NCBI GenBank assembly: GCA_039602395.1
Contig: JBCNJP010000017.1
Coordinates: forward strand, 11,372,315 to 11,436,314
Length of the DNA: 64,000 nt
Direction: 5' to 3'
Source: Deinandra increscens subsp. villosa
Lineage: Eukaryota > Streptophyta > Magnoliopsida > Asterales > Asteraceae
Both the position numbers and the translations under genes were made by a program. Below are positions 25,023 through 34,896 of the stretch, piece after piece; position 1 is the first letter of the stretch; every line of letters starts with the position of its first letter. The notes beneath the pieces were generated by a model. The model did not search any database. It worked only from the letters and a program-made list of their open reading frames with translations, and was not told where the DNA came from.

Positions 25023-26462
25023 TCATGGTGGTTTAACTCCACATTTCCCAACCGCATTACCGAAAAACGCCCGGTATTTGACACACCTCTTCAGCTTCTT
25101 CAAGCCACACTTACCAATCTCATTACCAATGCATGCTCGGTAATTAACATGTCTCTTTGATTTTCTCTTTAAGCTTAACATGCAAAACAAATTAATCTGA
25201 AAATTAAAATAAAATTTATCACGGATTGCACACTTACCTGCCGAATTGCCCACGTATGCTCGGTAGTTGATATATCGCATCCAGTTTGGCATTTGAACAC
25301 GTGGCATCTCTAAATCATCGCTGCAGAGTTTTTTCTTGATTGATATTTGCCCAACATCTTCCTCGACCACCTTCCTCTTTTCCACCATTTTTTCTTCAGT
25401 TACCTGCAAAATATATAAAGAGGGTGGGGGATTAATTGTACCTTTTGGGATCTCACATATTTGCTCATCTGTGGTCACATCATCAACACTCTCACAATTA
25501 ACTTGCTCCATGTTACACTCAACTTCTGATTCTATTTCCTCACCAACCTCAACCTCATCATGCACCATTTCTTGCTCAGCCTCAATCATCTCACCAGTTT
25601 CTTCCCAAACTACTTCTTCAGGTTCTGAAAAACATGTACCTTCATTCGATTCTTCTTCCGAAACTTTCCAACATTCAACTTCTTGATTTTCCATGTCTTC
25701 ATCCAGCTGTGCCAACTGCTTTGACAGTGCCTCATTCATCTCTTTTTGGATCTCAAGAAGTTGCTTTTGGCCATCGACTAATGAGTTTAATTTTTCCAGC
25801 ATTATGGCCAATTGAGCACTAATTTCTTCCTCCTGAGCCGGCTGTTGATCCACATAACCATACAAGTCACTCTGATATTCATCTTGATAATAACCTTGGT
25901 CGTATCCCTGAATGTATACATCTTGGTCGTAACCCCCTTGATTGTAATTTTGTTCAGGCTGATATTGGGGGTACTCGGGATACCCTTGGTCAAAATCCTG
26001 TTGAACCGCATATGCTGGTTGAGAGTAACTATTTCCATATCCATCATGATATCCTGCAAATAATTCAAAGTTAGAATTATAATTATTATTAGAATAAACA
26101 TCATGATCTAAATAATTATAATTCTTGGATTGAGAATATCCCTGATTGTAAGATGAAGACGGTCTTTGATATTGAGAATATACGCTTGTGTCTTCATATT
26201 CCTGGTAAGAGTTATTACATTGGTCCTGATATCCTGACTGATAGTATCCTCGAGAATCCAACGGAAGTGCCCTACAATGTGAGTAGACTGGATTTGAATG
26301 TTCATATCCCGTTTGAGGCTGTCTTTGAGCAGCTTCTCTTCTTTTCCTACGTGCATACTCTTCCACCTTCTTTTTATTCCAAGTGTCAAACTCTGGGCAC
26401 CGATGAGTCATATGATTGAGACTCCCATAACTTAAACACGGATCGTCATACTCCCAACCCAT
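25023..26462 (-). CDS. Gag-related protein with prion-like region
   Basis: 479 codons from ATG 26462. It starts MGWEYDDPCLSYGSLNHMTHRCPEF, a CCHC-like knuckle in which the second cysteine is Y. A basic segment (about 30-45) follows, then a Tyr/Gln/Asn/Gly-rich low-complexity region (about 60-215). Next come a short coiled coil (about 215-265, AQLAIMLEKLNSLVDGQKQ), an acidic stretch (270-345), and three C-terminal repeats of the form YRA..GN..GKC. The main capsid domain of gypsy Gag is absent, so this is a 3' part or a derived protein. It probably binds RNA or particles supplied by another element (inference). The frame is fully open. Confidence 0.65.
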   Translation of the reverse strand: MGWEYDDPCLSYGSLNHMTHRCPEFDTWNKKKVEEYARRKRREAAQRQPQTGYEHSNPVYSHCRALPLDSRGYYQSGYQDQCNNSYQEYEDTSVYSQYQRPSSSYNQGYSQSKNYNYLDHDVYSNNNYNSNFELFAGYHDGYGNSYSQPAYAVQQDFDQGYPEYPQYQPEQNYNQGGYDQDVYIQGYDQGYYQDEYQSDLYGYVDQQPAQEEEISAQLAIMLEKLNSLVDGQKQLLEIQKEMNEALSKQLAQLDEDMENQEVECWKVSEEESNEGTCFSEPEEVVWEETGEMIEAEQEMVHDEVEVGEEIESEVECNMEQVNCESVDDVTTDEQICEIPKGTINPPPSLYILQVTEEKMVEKRKVVEEDVGQISIKKKLCSDDLEMPRVQMPNWMRYINYRAYVGNSAGKCAIRDKFYFNFQINLFCMLSLKRKSKRHVNYRACIGNEIGKCGLKKLKRCVKYRAFFGNAVGKCGVKPP

Positions 26463-26730
26463 GGTGATATTTATTTCCTTGAGTCACTACTAAGCCTGCA
26501 AAAAAAAAATGAACCTGCGCAGACAAACTCGAAACCCACGGTAAAAACGAAAAAAGGATATAATAAAGAAAAATAACAAATAACAAAAAGAAAATTTTTT
26601 TTTTTTTTTTCAAACTACACTAACAAAATTAAAATTGCAAAACAAAAAGAAAATATTTATGAGCTTTTTTTTTTAGAAAAACAAAGAAAACAAAAAAAAA
26701 TTAACTAAAATCACTAACAAGCGCACGTAC

Positions 26731-26748
26731 TCCCCGGCAACGGCGCCA
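26731..26748 (-). promoter_or_regulatory. Primer-binding site
   Basis: On the minus strand TGGCGCCGTTGCCGGGGA starts three bases inside the LTR edge. This is the form of tRNA primer site seen in Athila/Tat-type plant gypsy elements. It fixes LTR copy 2 as the 5' LTR of unit 1. Confidence 0.85.
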
Positions 26749-26751
26749 ATT

Positions 26752-28161
26752 TGATAACGGGTGTCGAGACCGCTACAAATAATCCTAAACTTAAACCTAA
26801 AGATAGGGTAAGTAGGGTATCAATCCAGGGGAGTTAGTGGTCACTAGTGATTTAGAATTTAACTACCTAACTAAATTAACTACCTAAACCTAGATTACTG
26901 TCACTAACCTAGATTGACCTGAACTAAACTAAACTAATTTAATCTAATGAATTAAACTAAAATTGCCTCTTGGCTGTTTTTGCTGAGATTGAAAATTATC
27001 TAAAATTTAACTAACTTAACAACTAAGGCAACTATTAAAGCTAAGATTACTTATGTGACAAGTTAACTACTTTTGGATCCTGGTTGGCTACCGATCTGGG
27101 CAAAACCTAATCAATTGCTAATACTACATAGACATAGTCCCCAATTGCTTCCTTGACCTAATAACCTAAATTTCTAATGGGCTGATTAGTCCTGCCGCAA
27201 GAAAGTGCTAGATCATTAAACAGTGGACCACTAAAACCCTAGGTTACTAGTTAGATTAAACAATTTAGCATGCGGGTGTTCAACGGTAGCAAGTATTCCG
27301 GAACAATTAGCAATTAACCAGTTAAGAAAAGAACGATTTTACCAACCAATCACCAAAAGCAGTTAAAAGAAAATTAGCCAATAATCATAATGACAAATAT
27401 AAGTGTTATCACCACCAATTTGGTCATCATAAAAATCAACTAAAATATCCAAACACAATACTGAAATTAAATAAATTACTAAAAGAAACAAACCAAAATC
27501 TTTCTCTTTCTCTTTCGTCCTTTTCTTCTGCCGTTCCAAAAACCCCTCGAAGGGTTTGCGAACTTCCCCTGTTGAATGAATTCCTTCCTCCTTTTATATT
27601 ATGTGTAGGGTGATTAAGCCCATTCCACCACACGTGACTTTTTTCCCTTCATTTGTTGTCCTCTTTTTTATTCATCTTCTGGGCCCATGGGAATGCCACT
27701 CTTTCAATTTGCAGCCCAAATTAATTGTGCACTAAACCTCATCTACAATTAAGTAACACCACACGTGACCACTTTCTTTTTCTTTTCTTCTTTTTCTTTT
27801 TTCCTGTGCCACGAAAAGTCATCAAATAATTATGTAGTTTAATTGATTCATTTATATTAAATCTAATAGAAACTAATATTTTGAGCATTGTAATTTATTC
27901 AACCAGATTTAACTCATTTACATCTTAATAAACTAGACATAAAAATTATTTAAATCAGTATAACCACGTATGTTTAGAAGATGATTAATATATATATATA
28001 AAATAAACTTTATATCATCCTAAACACCATGATTTACAACATTTAAACTCAAAACACAAGAAACACAAAACATAGGAGATATGATAAGAATTAATATATT
28101 ATAACTAATAAAAATATAGAATTAAATATATAAAAGCGTTACATAATTAGCTCTCATCACA
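26752..28161 (-). mobile_element. LTR copy 2
   Basis: 1410 bp with the same ends as copy 1. It is directly adjacent to the primer-binding site on its left and to a polypurine tract on its right, so it serves both as the 5' LTR of unit 1 and the 3' LTR of the truncated unit 2. Confidence 0.85.
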
Positions 28162-28672
28162 TCCCCACACTTATTTTTTTCCGTCTCGGAAAAAACTGCC
28201 ATGGAATCATAATTGGAAAATCAATCTCAAAATATTTTAACTTCTCAAATCAACAACCATGTCAACTCCACATTCCAAAAATGTAATCACATATACTAAC
28301 TGCAATTGCCGATATTTCGGTCCAACTAAACCCAACCACTGATCTTTGAGCCCCCAAGGTGTTTATATAAATTACCGAATATTTGTATTAACCTACCAAT
28401 GTGTCCCACATTCAGAAAATTCTAGCTCAATCTACTCCCGACTCAAATTCGGTCAAAGTAAAGGGTAATAAAGATGTATTATTTATATTTTCCCCACCCT
28501 AGTTAAACTAGATACTCATATATCCCAAGAATGATTGATTTGAATGGATAGTTGCTTGAGCATTTATTCATCTACTATTGCTTTCTATTTTTTTCTTTTT
28601 TCTCTTTTTTTTTCCTTTTTTTTATTTTTATTTTTTTATAGTTGGTTAATTTTAACTATACTTACCAACGGA

Positions 28673-28806
28673 CATCATCAGAGGCATTCTTTCACAAGGT
28701 CTTACCCCCGAAATCATACGTGAGTGTTTTGCCCGCGAGATCCGGAACATCATCAGAGGCATTCTTTCACAAGGTCTTACCCCCGAAATCATACGTGAGT
28801 ATTCTG
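28673..28806 (+). repeat. 75-bp tandem repeat inside the gypsy unit, copy 2
   Basis: Same doublet as at 23937-24070, carried by the second, truncated unit. Confidence 0.85.
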
Positions 28807-29756
28807 TCCCTTCACTCTAATCCATTAACCAATTATTACCTACTATGCTCAAAAGATGGAAAGATGGGGCGCCGTTATTTCTCGGATTTGCTTTCGCAAA
28901 AAGATCATAACGTGCCAATTTATTCTGAGGATATATAAGTCTCTAATTTAAAAAGGTCTTTTTTCTCCTAATCATCAGTTTCAACCTCACTCAAACTCCT
29001 AAAATGGGAACCCACTAGCAAGCCAATTTAATTACATTTTTATACAAAATTAAACACAATGGGATAATTAAGCTTTACTAAATCAGTTGGGCCTACCGAC
29101 ACATCACAAATTAGCTATATTTTCTATTCTCTCCTTTTCTTACCACTTTTCCCTTTCTTTCTTGATTTTTATTTTATTCTGAAAATCGACTCCCAATTTT
29201 TCTATCATTTTCCATGTTTTTGCAAGTTTAATTCAAAGACATTTTTTTAACAACACAAAAAAATAAACACACGAACACAAAAATAAAAACACGAAAAGCG
29301 TTATTCCCCTCCCCACACTTGAGTTCAACATTGCCCTCAATGTGAACAAAGAAACAACAAAAATAAAGAAGAATAAAACTAAACAAAGTTGCAAAGGTAA
29401 AGATACAAGAGTATGGAAAGAGTACATCGACCTGATTATAGCTGAAACTTGTTGAAATAGCAGGCGCTCTCGTAACTCCTCCCCACACTTGAACTCTGCC
29501 AAGCAAACTGCAAAACTACAAACACACTAAAAAAAACAAAATAAATGTAAATAGTAAAAAAAAACCTAAACTCACTTTCGTAGGAATCACGGTTGCATTT
29601 AGCGTATGCAACAAGCCTATTAAACCCCTCGGTAGCCCGAGTGGACGAGTGAAGTCTCGTGAGGGTTTCTAGTGAACACACCCACAAAGTTCTCGGGTTG
29701 CCTCCCGGAAGCGCTAAGTTTTAAGGTCTTCAGCCAGACCTGTTACCTGATTTGCT

Positions 29757-30776
29757 TCATGGTGGTTTAACTCCACATTTCCCAACCGCATTACCGAAAA
29801 ACGCCCGGTATTTGACACACCTCTTCAGCTTCTTCAAGCCACACTTACCAATCTCATTACCAATGCATGCTCGGTAATTAACATGTCTCTTTGATTTTCT
29901 CTTTAAGCTTAACATGCAAAACAAATTAATCTGAAAATTAAAATAAAATTTATCACGGATTGCACACTTACCTGCCGAATTGCCCACGTATGCTCGGTAG
30001 TTGATATATCGCATCCAGTTTGGCATTTGAACACGTGGCATCTCTAAATCATCGCTGCAGAGTTTTTTCTTGATTGATATTTGCCCAACATCTTCCTCGA
30101 CCACCTTCCTCTTTTCCACCATTTTTTCTTCAGTTACCTGCAAAATATATAAAGAGGGTGGGGGATTAATTGTACCTTTTGGGATCTCACATATTTGCTC
30201 ATCTGTGGTCACATCATCAACACTCTCACAATTAACTTGCTCCATGTTACACTCAACTTCTGATTCTATTTCCTCACCAACCTCAACCTCATCATGCACC
30301 ATTTCTTGCTCAGCCTCAATCATCTCACCAGTTTCTTCCCAAACTACTTCTTCAGGTTCTGAAAAACATGTACCTTCATTCGATTCTTCTTCCGAAACTT
30401 TCCAACATTCAACTTCTTGATTTTCCATGTCTTCATCCAGCTGTGCCAACTGCTTTGACAGTGCCTCATTCATCTCTTTTTGGATCTCAAGAAGTTGCTT
30501 TTGGCCATCGACTAATGAGTTTAATTTTTCCAGCATTATGGCCAATTGAGCACTAATTTCTTCCTCCTGAGCCGGCTGTTGATCCACATAACCATACAAG
30601 TCACTCTGATATTCATCTTGATAATAACCTTGGTCGTATCCCTGAATGTATACATCTTGGTCGTAACCCCCTTGATTGTAATTTTGTTCAGGCTGATATT
30701 GGGGGTACTCGGGATACCCTTGGTCAAAATCCTGTTGAACCATCCCTGAATGTATCAAAGACAACATTTTCGTCAA
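29757..30776 (-). CDS. Truncated Gag copy fused to RPA-gene sequence
   Basis: 339 codons. From residue about 13 onward it matches the protein at 25023-26462 (prion-like part, coiled coil, acidic stretch and the three YRA..GN..GKC repeats). The knuckle and first half of the low-complexity region are missing. The first ~12 residues (MTKMLSLIHSGM) come from flanking sequence that is probably an RPA-like exon, so the frame crosses the element border near 30741. Expression is unknown. It is likely an accident of the deletion, but the frame is open throughout. Confidence 0.7.
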   Translation of the reverse strand: MTKMLSLIHSGMVQQDFDQGYPEYPQYQPEQNYNQGGYDQDVYIQGYDQGYYQDEYQSDLYGYVDQQPAQEEEISAQLAIMLEKLNSLVDGQKQLLEIQKEMNEALSKQLAQLDEDMENQEVECWKVSEEESNEGTCFSEPEEVVWEETGEMIEAEQEMVHDEVEVGEEIESEVECNMEQVNCESVDDVTTDEQICEIPKGTINPPPSLYILQVTEEKMVEKRKVVEEDVGQISIKKKLCSDDLEMPRVQMPNWMRYINYRAYVGNSAGKCAIRDKFYFNFQINLFCMLSLKRKSKRHVNYRACIGNEIGKCGLKKLKRCVKYRAFFGNAVGKCGVKPP

Positions 30777-31100
30777 GACGATCTATAGCAGATAAGCAAA
30801 CACTTAAAATAGTAAACATAAACAACAAAAAGAGTTAGAAATCTACTAACATTCCTATCAGAAAAGATGTAATCGGTACTGATATAGCGCCCATGCACAT
30901 TATCACAATCCCATGAACAACAAACCATAACAACGATAGACATTGAAGACCCTACTTCAAGCTGGTCAAAACATAAACCATCATTCAAACCTGTTTCCAT
31001 AACACCACCCACCACAGCCTTGGACATCGTTAGAGGGTTCGTAGCCTGGTTATGGTTCTTAGTTTCTAAAAGGTAACCAGTTCCAGTAAGTAGATATATA
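30742..31100 (-). pseudogene. RPA70-like protein, N-terminal exons
   Basis: The minus-strand exon near 31035-30850 reads SMSIVVMVCCSWDCDNVHGRY and ISTDYIFSDRN, resembling the first OB fold of Helitron-type RPA. It ends at a GTTAGT donor. A short next exon starts after CTGCTATAG near 30780 and runs into the gypsy border at 30741. The rest of the gene continues at 21955 on the far side of the array. The translational start is not certain (an ATG lies near 31024, MSKAVVGGVME). Confidence 0.65.
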
Positions 31101-31165
31101 GAGGAGAGAAATAATGTAAGGTATATATAGATGACACAATGAATCGATACATATACCTCCATCAA

Positions 31166-32054
31166 TCATTAACAAAAGGACGTGTATAAAACGATTAACA
31201 ATCTAATAAATAAGAAGCTCAATAGTAAAGGACAACATCAATAACTCAATAAATGGATGACAATTACTGAATTAAGAACCATTATGATTGAGAGCCTAAC
31301 TGTTCTAAACAATTAACACACACGTGACAACAAATTAATTCTATAACACCAATCCTTGAGATAATACACCAATTAGCTATCAGAGTTGATAAAACTGAAT
31401 TTGTTTCACATTAACACAAACATACCACATTATTATTAATGAAAAGCATATGTAAACCCTAAAGTATCAGACCACTGGGGAAGGGTAGTGCAATGAATCG
31501 ATACCTTAATAGACTGATGGCCGACTATAATTCACCTCCAATTACAGGGACTGGTTGAAGAGACGGTCTCCAATTGGAGTTGTCGGTGACAGAGATGAAG
31601 CAGGGAAACACGCATACCACGCATATGGCTTCGCCCCGTTAAGAGTCATTTAATACTTTGGGTTAGAAGACATAACGGGTGGGTCCTAAAATACGGTTAG
31701 ACGGAATCACTTTAATTACATGTATTAAATTAGTGTCACAAAATGGAATACTTTAAAAACCTAAAGGGTCAAAACGGGACACATAATAATCACCAGAGGG
31801 CCAGAATAGTTCAAATTACGAAACCAAATTATACCACCAGAACAACGGTAGCGAAACATAACACTCTAACATCCACCTTGTAATTTACGAAGCCTTGTCA
31901 TTCACGAAGCCCTATTCCGATGTTCTCCCTTCACAGTAACGCCGTGCTTCCAGCCGACACGAAACACGTCGAATCAAGACGACTACCCCCATGATTTAAA
32001 AGAGATGGCATCTCCGAAAAAACTGATCCACGCATACGAATACCCAACAACAGA
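31166..32054. other. Non-coding stretch, likely RPA promoter region
   Basis: No coding motif is seen. It lies between the minus-strand RPA-like gene and the tandem-repeat cluster. It may include the RPA 5' leader. Confidence 0.3.
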
Positions 32055-32456
32055 ACGACTAAGGTTTGATTTCCAAACCCTAAAGGGTTTCAACACAGGC
32101 ACAAACAACCATTTCTTAATCGGATCAATCAAGATAATTAGGTCATTCTTTTGTACATTTCGATAACTTGTAGTTAGGAAAATTAAGTGCATAATATTGA
32201 TCTCCTGTTACAACGCAATTAACGACCTACATTCCTCACCTTTTGTCAGTAGGACGCCTAAGGTTTGATACGAAACCCTAAAAGTTTTCAACACAGGCAC
32301 AAACAACCATTTCTCAATCGGACCAATCAAGGTAATTAGGTCATTCTTCTGTACATGTTTTGATAACCTGTGAATAGGAAAATCAAGTGCATAATATCGA
32401 TCTTCTGTTACAGGGCAATTAACGACCTTCATCCCTCACCCTTTCTCAGTTAAAGG
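32055..32456. repeat. Tandem duplication, period about 199 bp
   Basis: AAGGTTTGAT..AAACCCTAAA..CAACACAGGCACAAAC is followed by ATCAA..TAATTAGGTCATTCTT. The block occurs twice, at 32061 and 32260, with scattered differences. Confidence 0.8.
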
Positions 32457-32483
32457 CATAACGAACACGAATTAGAAAAAGTA

Positions 32484-32815
32484 AGAGCCACTGGATTACA
32501 GGTTATAAGAGACGGGTTATAAACAACAGTGGGCCAAATGGGGTCCGCGTGAAACTTATATCTTTGCCCTTGCAATTTAATACCCGCCGGATTACGGATT
32601 AGTACCAAAATGGGCCGGATATGATCCGCGATTACTCCTAATCTTTAGAGCCATTGGATTACGGGTTATAAGAGACGGGTTATAAACAATTTCGGGTCAA
32701 ATAGGGTCTGTGTGAAACACATAGCTTTCCCTTTGCAATTTAATACCAACTGGATTACGGGTTATTACCAAGCTGGGCCGGATATGATCCGCGTTTCCTC
32801 TTAGTTCTTGTAGGT
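32484..32815. repeat. Tandem duplication, period about 163 bp
   Basis: A block starting AGAGCCA.TGGATTAC and ending GGGCCGGATATGATCCGCG occurs twice, at 32484 and 32647. Confidence 0.8.
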
Positions 32816-33303
32816 GATTCGCCCACCTATTTTCTGATTTCATTTGTTCATCAAATTAGAATTGATTTGTTGTTATCTCAGTTGGACTTCATTGTCAAAT
32901 TTAAAAGTTAGTCATGGGTTATTACAAACATGAGTCGGGTAGGATCCGCGTGTGTGTTAACTTGAGATAATAATTGGGTTAAAATCATAAGCGATTTTCT
33001 TCATGTTTTCCCCTTTACATTCTATGAGAATCCAACAGAATGGACGATGGAAGCAAATATACTCCAACTCTTGACACAGGTGCAGTTGGCCGGTCGGAGC
33101 TCAAGAACACAGTTACAATCAATGTTCCTGCTCCGCATGTAGCTGCTCCGTTCACATAGGAGAACACACAGCAATCTTCCTGGCACACCCTCAAATGCAC
33201 GATAGTGAACCCCATTGATAGCAGGTACAAATTAAATTAGGCACCTATAAACCTATAAATAAGAATGAGAAACAATTACTACAACAAACTCTTAAATAAA
33301 ACG

Positions 33304-33545
33304 TAAGCCAAACGGGTCATAGATGACCTTTTCAATGGTACATTTTATTCCTGCCGGAATCATTGTCATCATAATCGATTATTAGCTTCCGGTGGTACAT
33401 TTTTTTTCCCACCGGAAGGGAGGATAAGCCAAACGGGTTATACATGACTTTTCCGGCGGTACATTTTATTCTCGCCGGAATCAATGTCATCATAATCGAT
33501 TAGTAGCTTCCAGTGGTACATTTTCTTCCCACCGGAAGCAGGTAT
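33304..33545. repeat. Tandem duplication with hairpins, period about 121 bp
   Basis: The unit TAAGCCAAACGGGT... occurs at 33304 and 33425. The unit starting at 33304 contains an inverted repeat (CTTCCGGTGG .. CCACCGGAAG). The unit starting at 33425 contains another (TTCCGGCGG .. CGCCGGAA). Confidence 0.8.
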
Positions 33546-33793
33546 ATGGTCCATAATAAAAATGAAATAGCAATAACATTAAAGTTTAAATGACAAAAAA
33601 TACTTACATGATTAAGAAGATGGCGGGTAAGACGGCGAAGGGGGGGAGGTAAGCAAGCGAGACTCACATGAGTTTATATAGGATTACAAAATTGAGATGA
33701 TGATTAATATAATATTTATTATTTTGGAGTTCAAACAACCCGATCGTTTCATATGTTGATTATCTTCGTTATCTACGGTACAATCTTTATGAT

Positions 33794-33935
33794 GATTATT
33801 AACATCACATTAATCGGTGGAAGTTGAAAGAAGGCCATGAGTCCTTCTTTATCACGTTTATTTAGATTATTAACATCACATTAATCGGTGAAAGTTGAAA
33901 GAAGGCCATGAGTCCTTCTTTATCACGTTTATTTA
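33794..33935. repeat. Tandem duplication, period about 71 bp
   Basis: GATTATTAACATCACATTAA.. through TATCACGTTTATTT occurs twice with one base difference. Confidence 0.85.
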
Positions 33936-33944
33936 TTAAATTGA

Positions 33945-34012
33945 ATTGCAAGAAACCCATGATTTTCCTCTATTGATTGCAAGAAACCCATGATTTTCCT
34001 CTATTGATTGCT
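33945..34012. repeat. Tandem duplication, period 31 bp
   Basis: TGCAAGAAACCCATGATTTT and the following bases occur twice perfectly. Confidence 0.85.
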
Positions 34013-34129
34013 TCTTATTTACTAATGGTGATCATGATCCGGCAAAACAAACCACACCCGTAAATTTTTTCATGAAAATGCATTTATGATTAAGCATTTA
34101 TAAAGGTGCAAAATAATGCATTTGCTTAA

Positions 34130-34130
<1 letters not shown>

Positions 34131-34179
<49 letters not shown>
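34131..34179. repeat. (TA)n microsatellite
   Basis: Pure TA run directly before an acceptor-like ATTGCAG that precedes a Helitron Rep exon. Confidence 0.95.
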
Positions 34180-34181
<2 letters not shown>

Positions 34182-34840
34182 TTGCAGATCATATGCCATC
34201 TACATTGACTGGAATCTCTTCTATTTCCACATTATCTTCTGGTAGGCATACATTGAAACCAAAAAGGTTTAATAACTCTCATGTTCCAATGGAAGATTTA
34301 ACATCTGATGAGTTGTCCGGTCAAACGCAGCAAAACAGAGATACGACTATAGGAATTTCTAAAGGTATATTTTTCCAAAATTGAATTTTTATATTAATCT
34401 AATTAATAATAATTATTACAACTCTAGTAACACCTTACATGAATTTTGCATCAAATTATTTGGATCATGGTGACCAGGTAGTTATATGTGAGGTTTGTAA
34501 GGCCAAATTATGGAAACAAGAAGCCACGTTAGGTCAAAACACCAGATTGGGCAGGTGTTATTCTCTATGTTGTAGTTAAGGGAAGGTTCAACTTCCGCAT
34601 CTAAAGGAACCTACCGAAGCTTACAAAGAGTTATTCTCATGTGCTAATCAGAAGAGCAAAATTTTTTAAAAGAAGATTTGTAGATATATCACAATATTTT
34701 CCTTTACCTCAAAGGGTGGTAAGGTTGATAGATCCATAAACAAGGGTGGAGCTCCTTTTGTTTTCAGGCTAAGCGGTAAGAATTATCATACCATTGGAAC
34801 TTTACTACCTAAAGAAGGCGAACCACCAAGATTATCTCAG

Positions 34841-34895
<55 letters not shown>
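34841..34895. repeat. (TA)n microsatellite inside Rep coding sequence
   Basis: The run replaces the short LYIY codons between PRLSQ and DTDNEV of the Helitron protein. From TTA at 34841 to TAC at 34894 is 53 bases, so the frame is lost. Confidence 0.95.

Positions 34896-34896
<1 letters not shown>

Larger units (their letters stand above)
22014..30741 (-). mobile_element. Ty3/gypsy-derived tandem array (LTR-internal-LTR-partial internal)
   Basis: Repeat unit of 4738 bp: LTR (22014-23423) and internal region (23424-26751), then again LTR (26752-28161) and internal region cut at 30741. Minus orientation is set by a primer-binding site beside the second LTR, polypurine tracts beside each LTR and the gag frame. 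The copies differ at only a few positions by eye. The third LTR and right target duplication are missing. The primer site and the 'ggttgcctccc' and 'ccccacacttga' signatures recall Athila-type elements. No protease, RT or integrase was found, so the unit is non-autonomous. Unequal recombination is the simplest origin of the array. Confidence 0.85.

Noticed and set aside
25336..25686. Plus-strand serine-rich frame opposite the gypsy Gag
   Set aside because: Shadow of the acidic stretch of the minus-strand Gag; repeated identically in the second unit for the same reason.
32055..34012. CRISPR-like or satellite array
   Set aside because: Each block has only about two copies, different periods and no conserved spacer structure; the organism is a plant.
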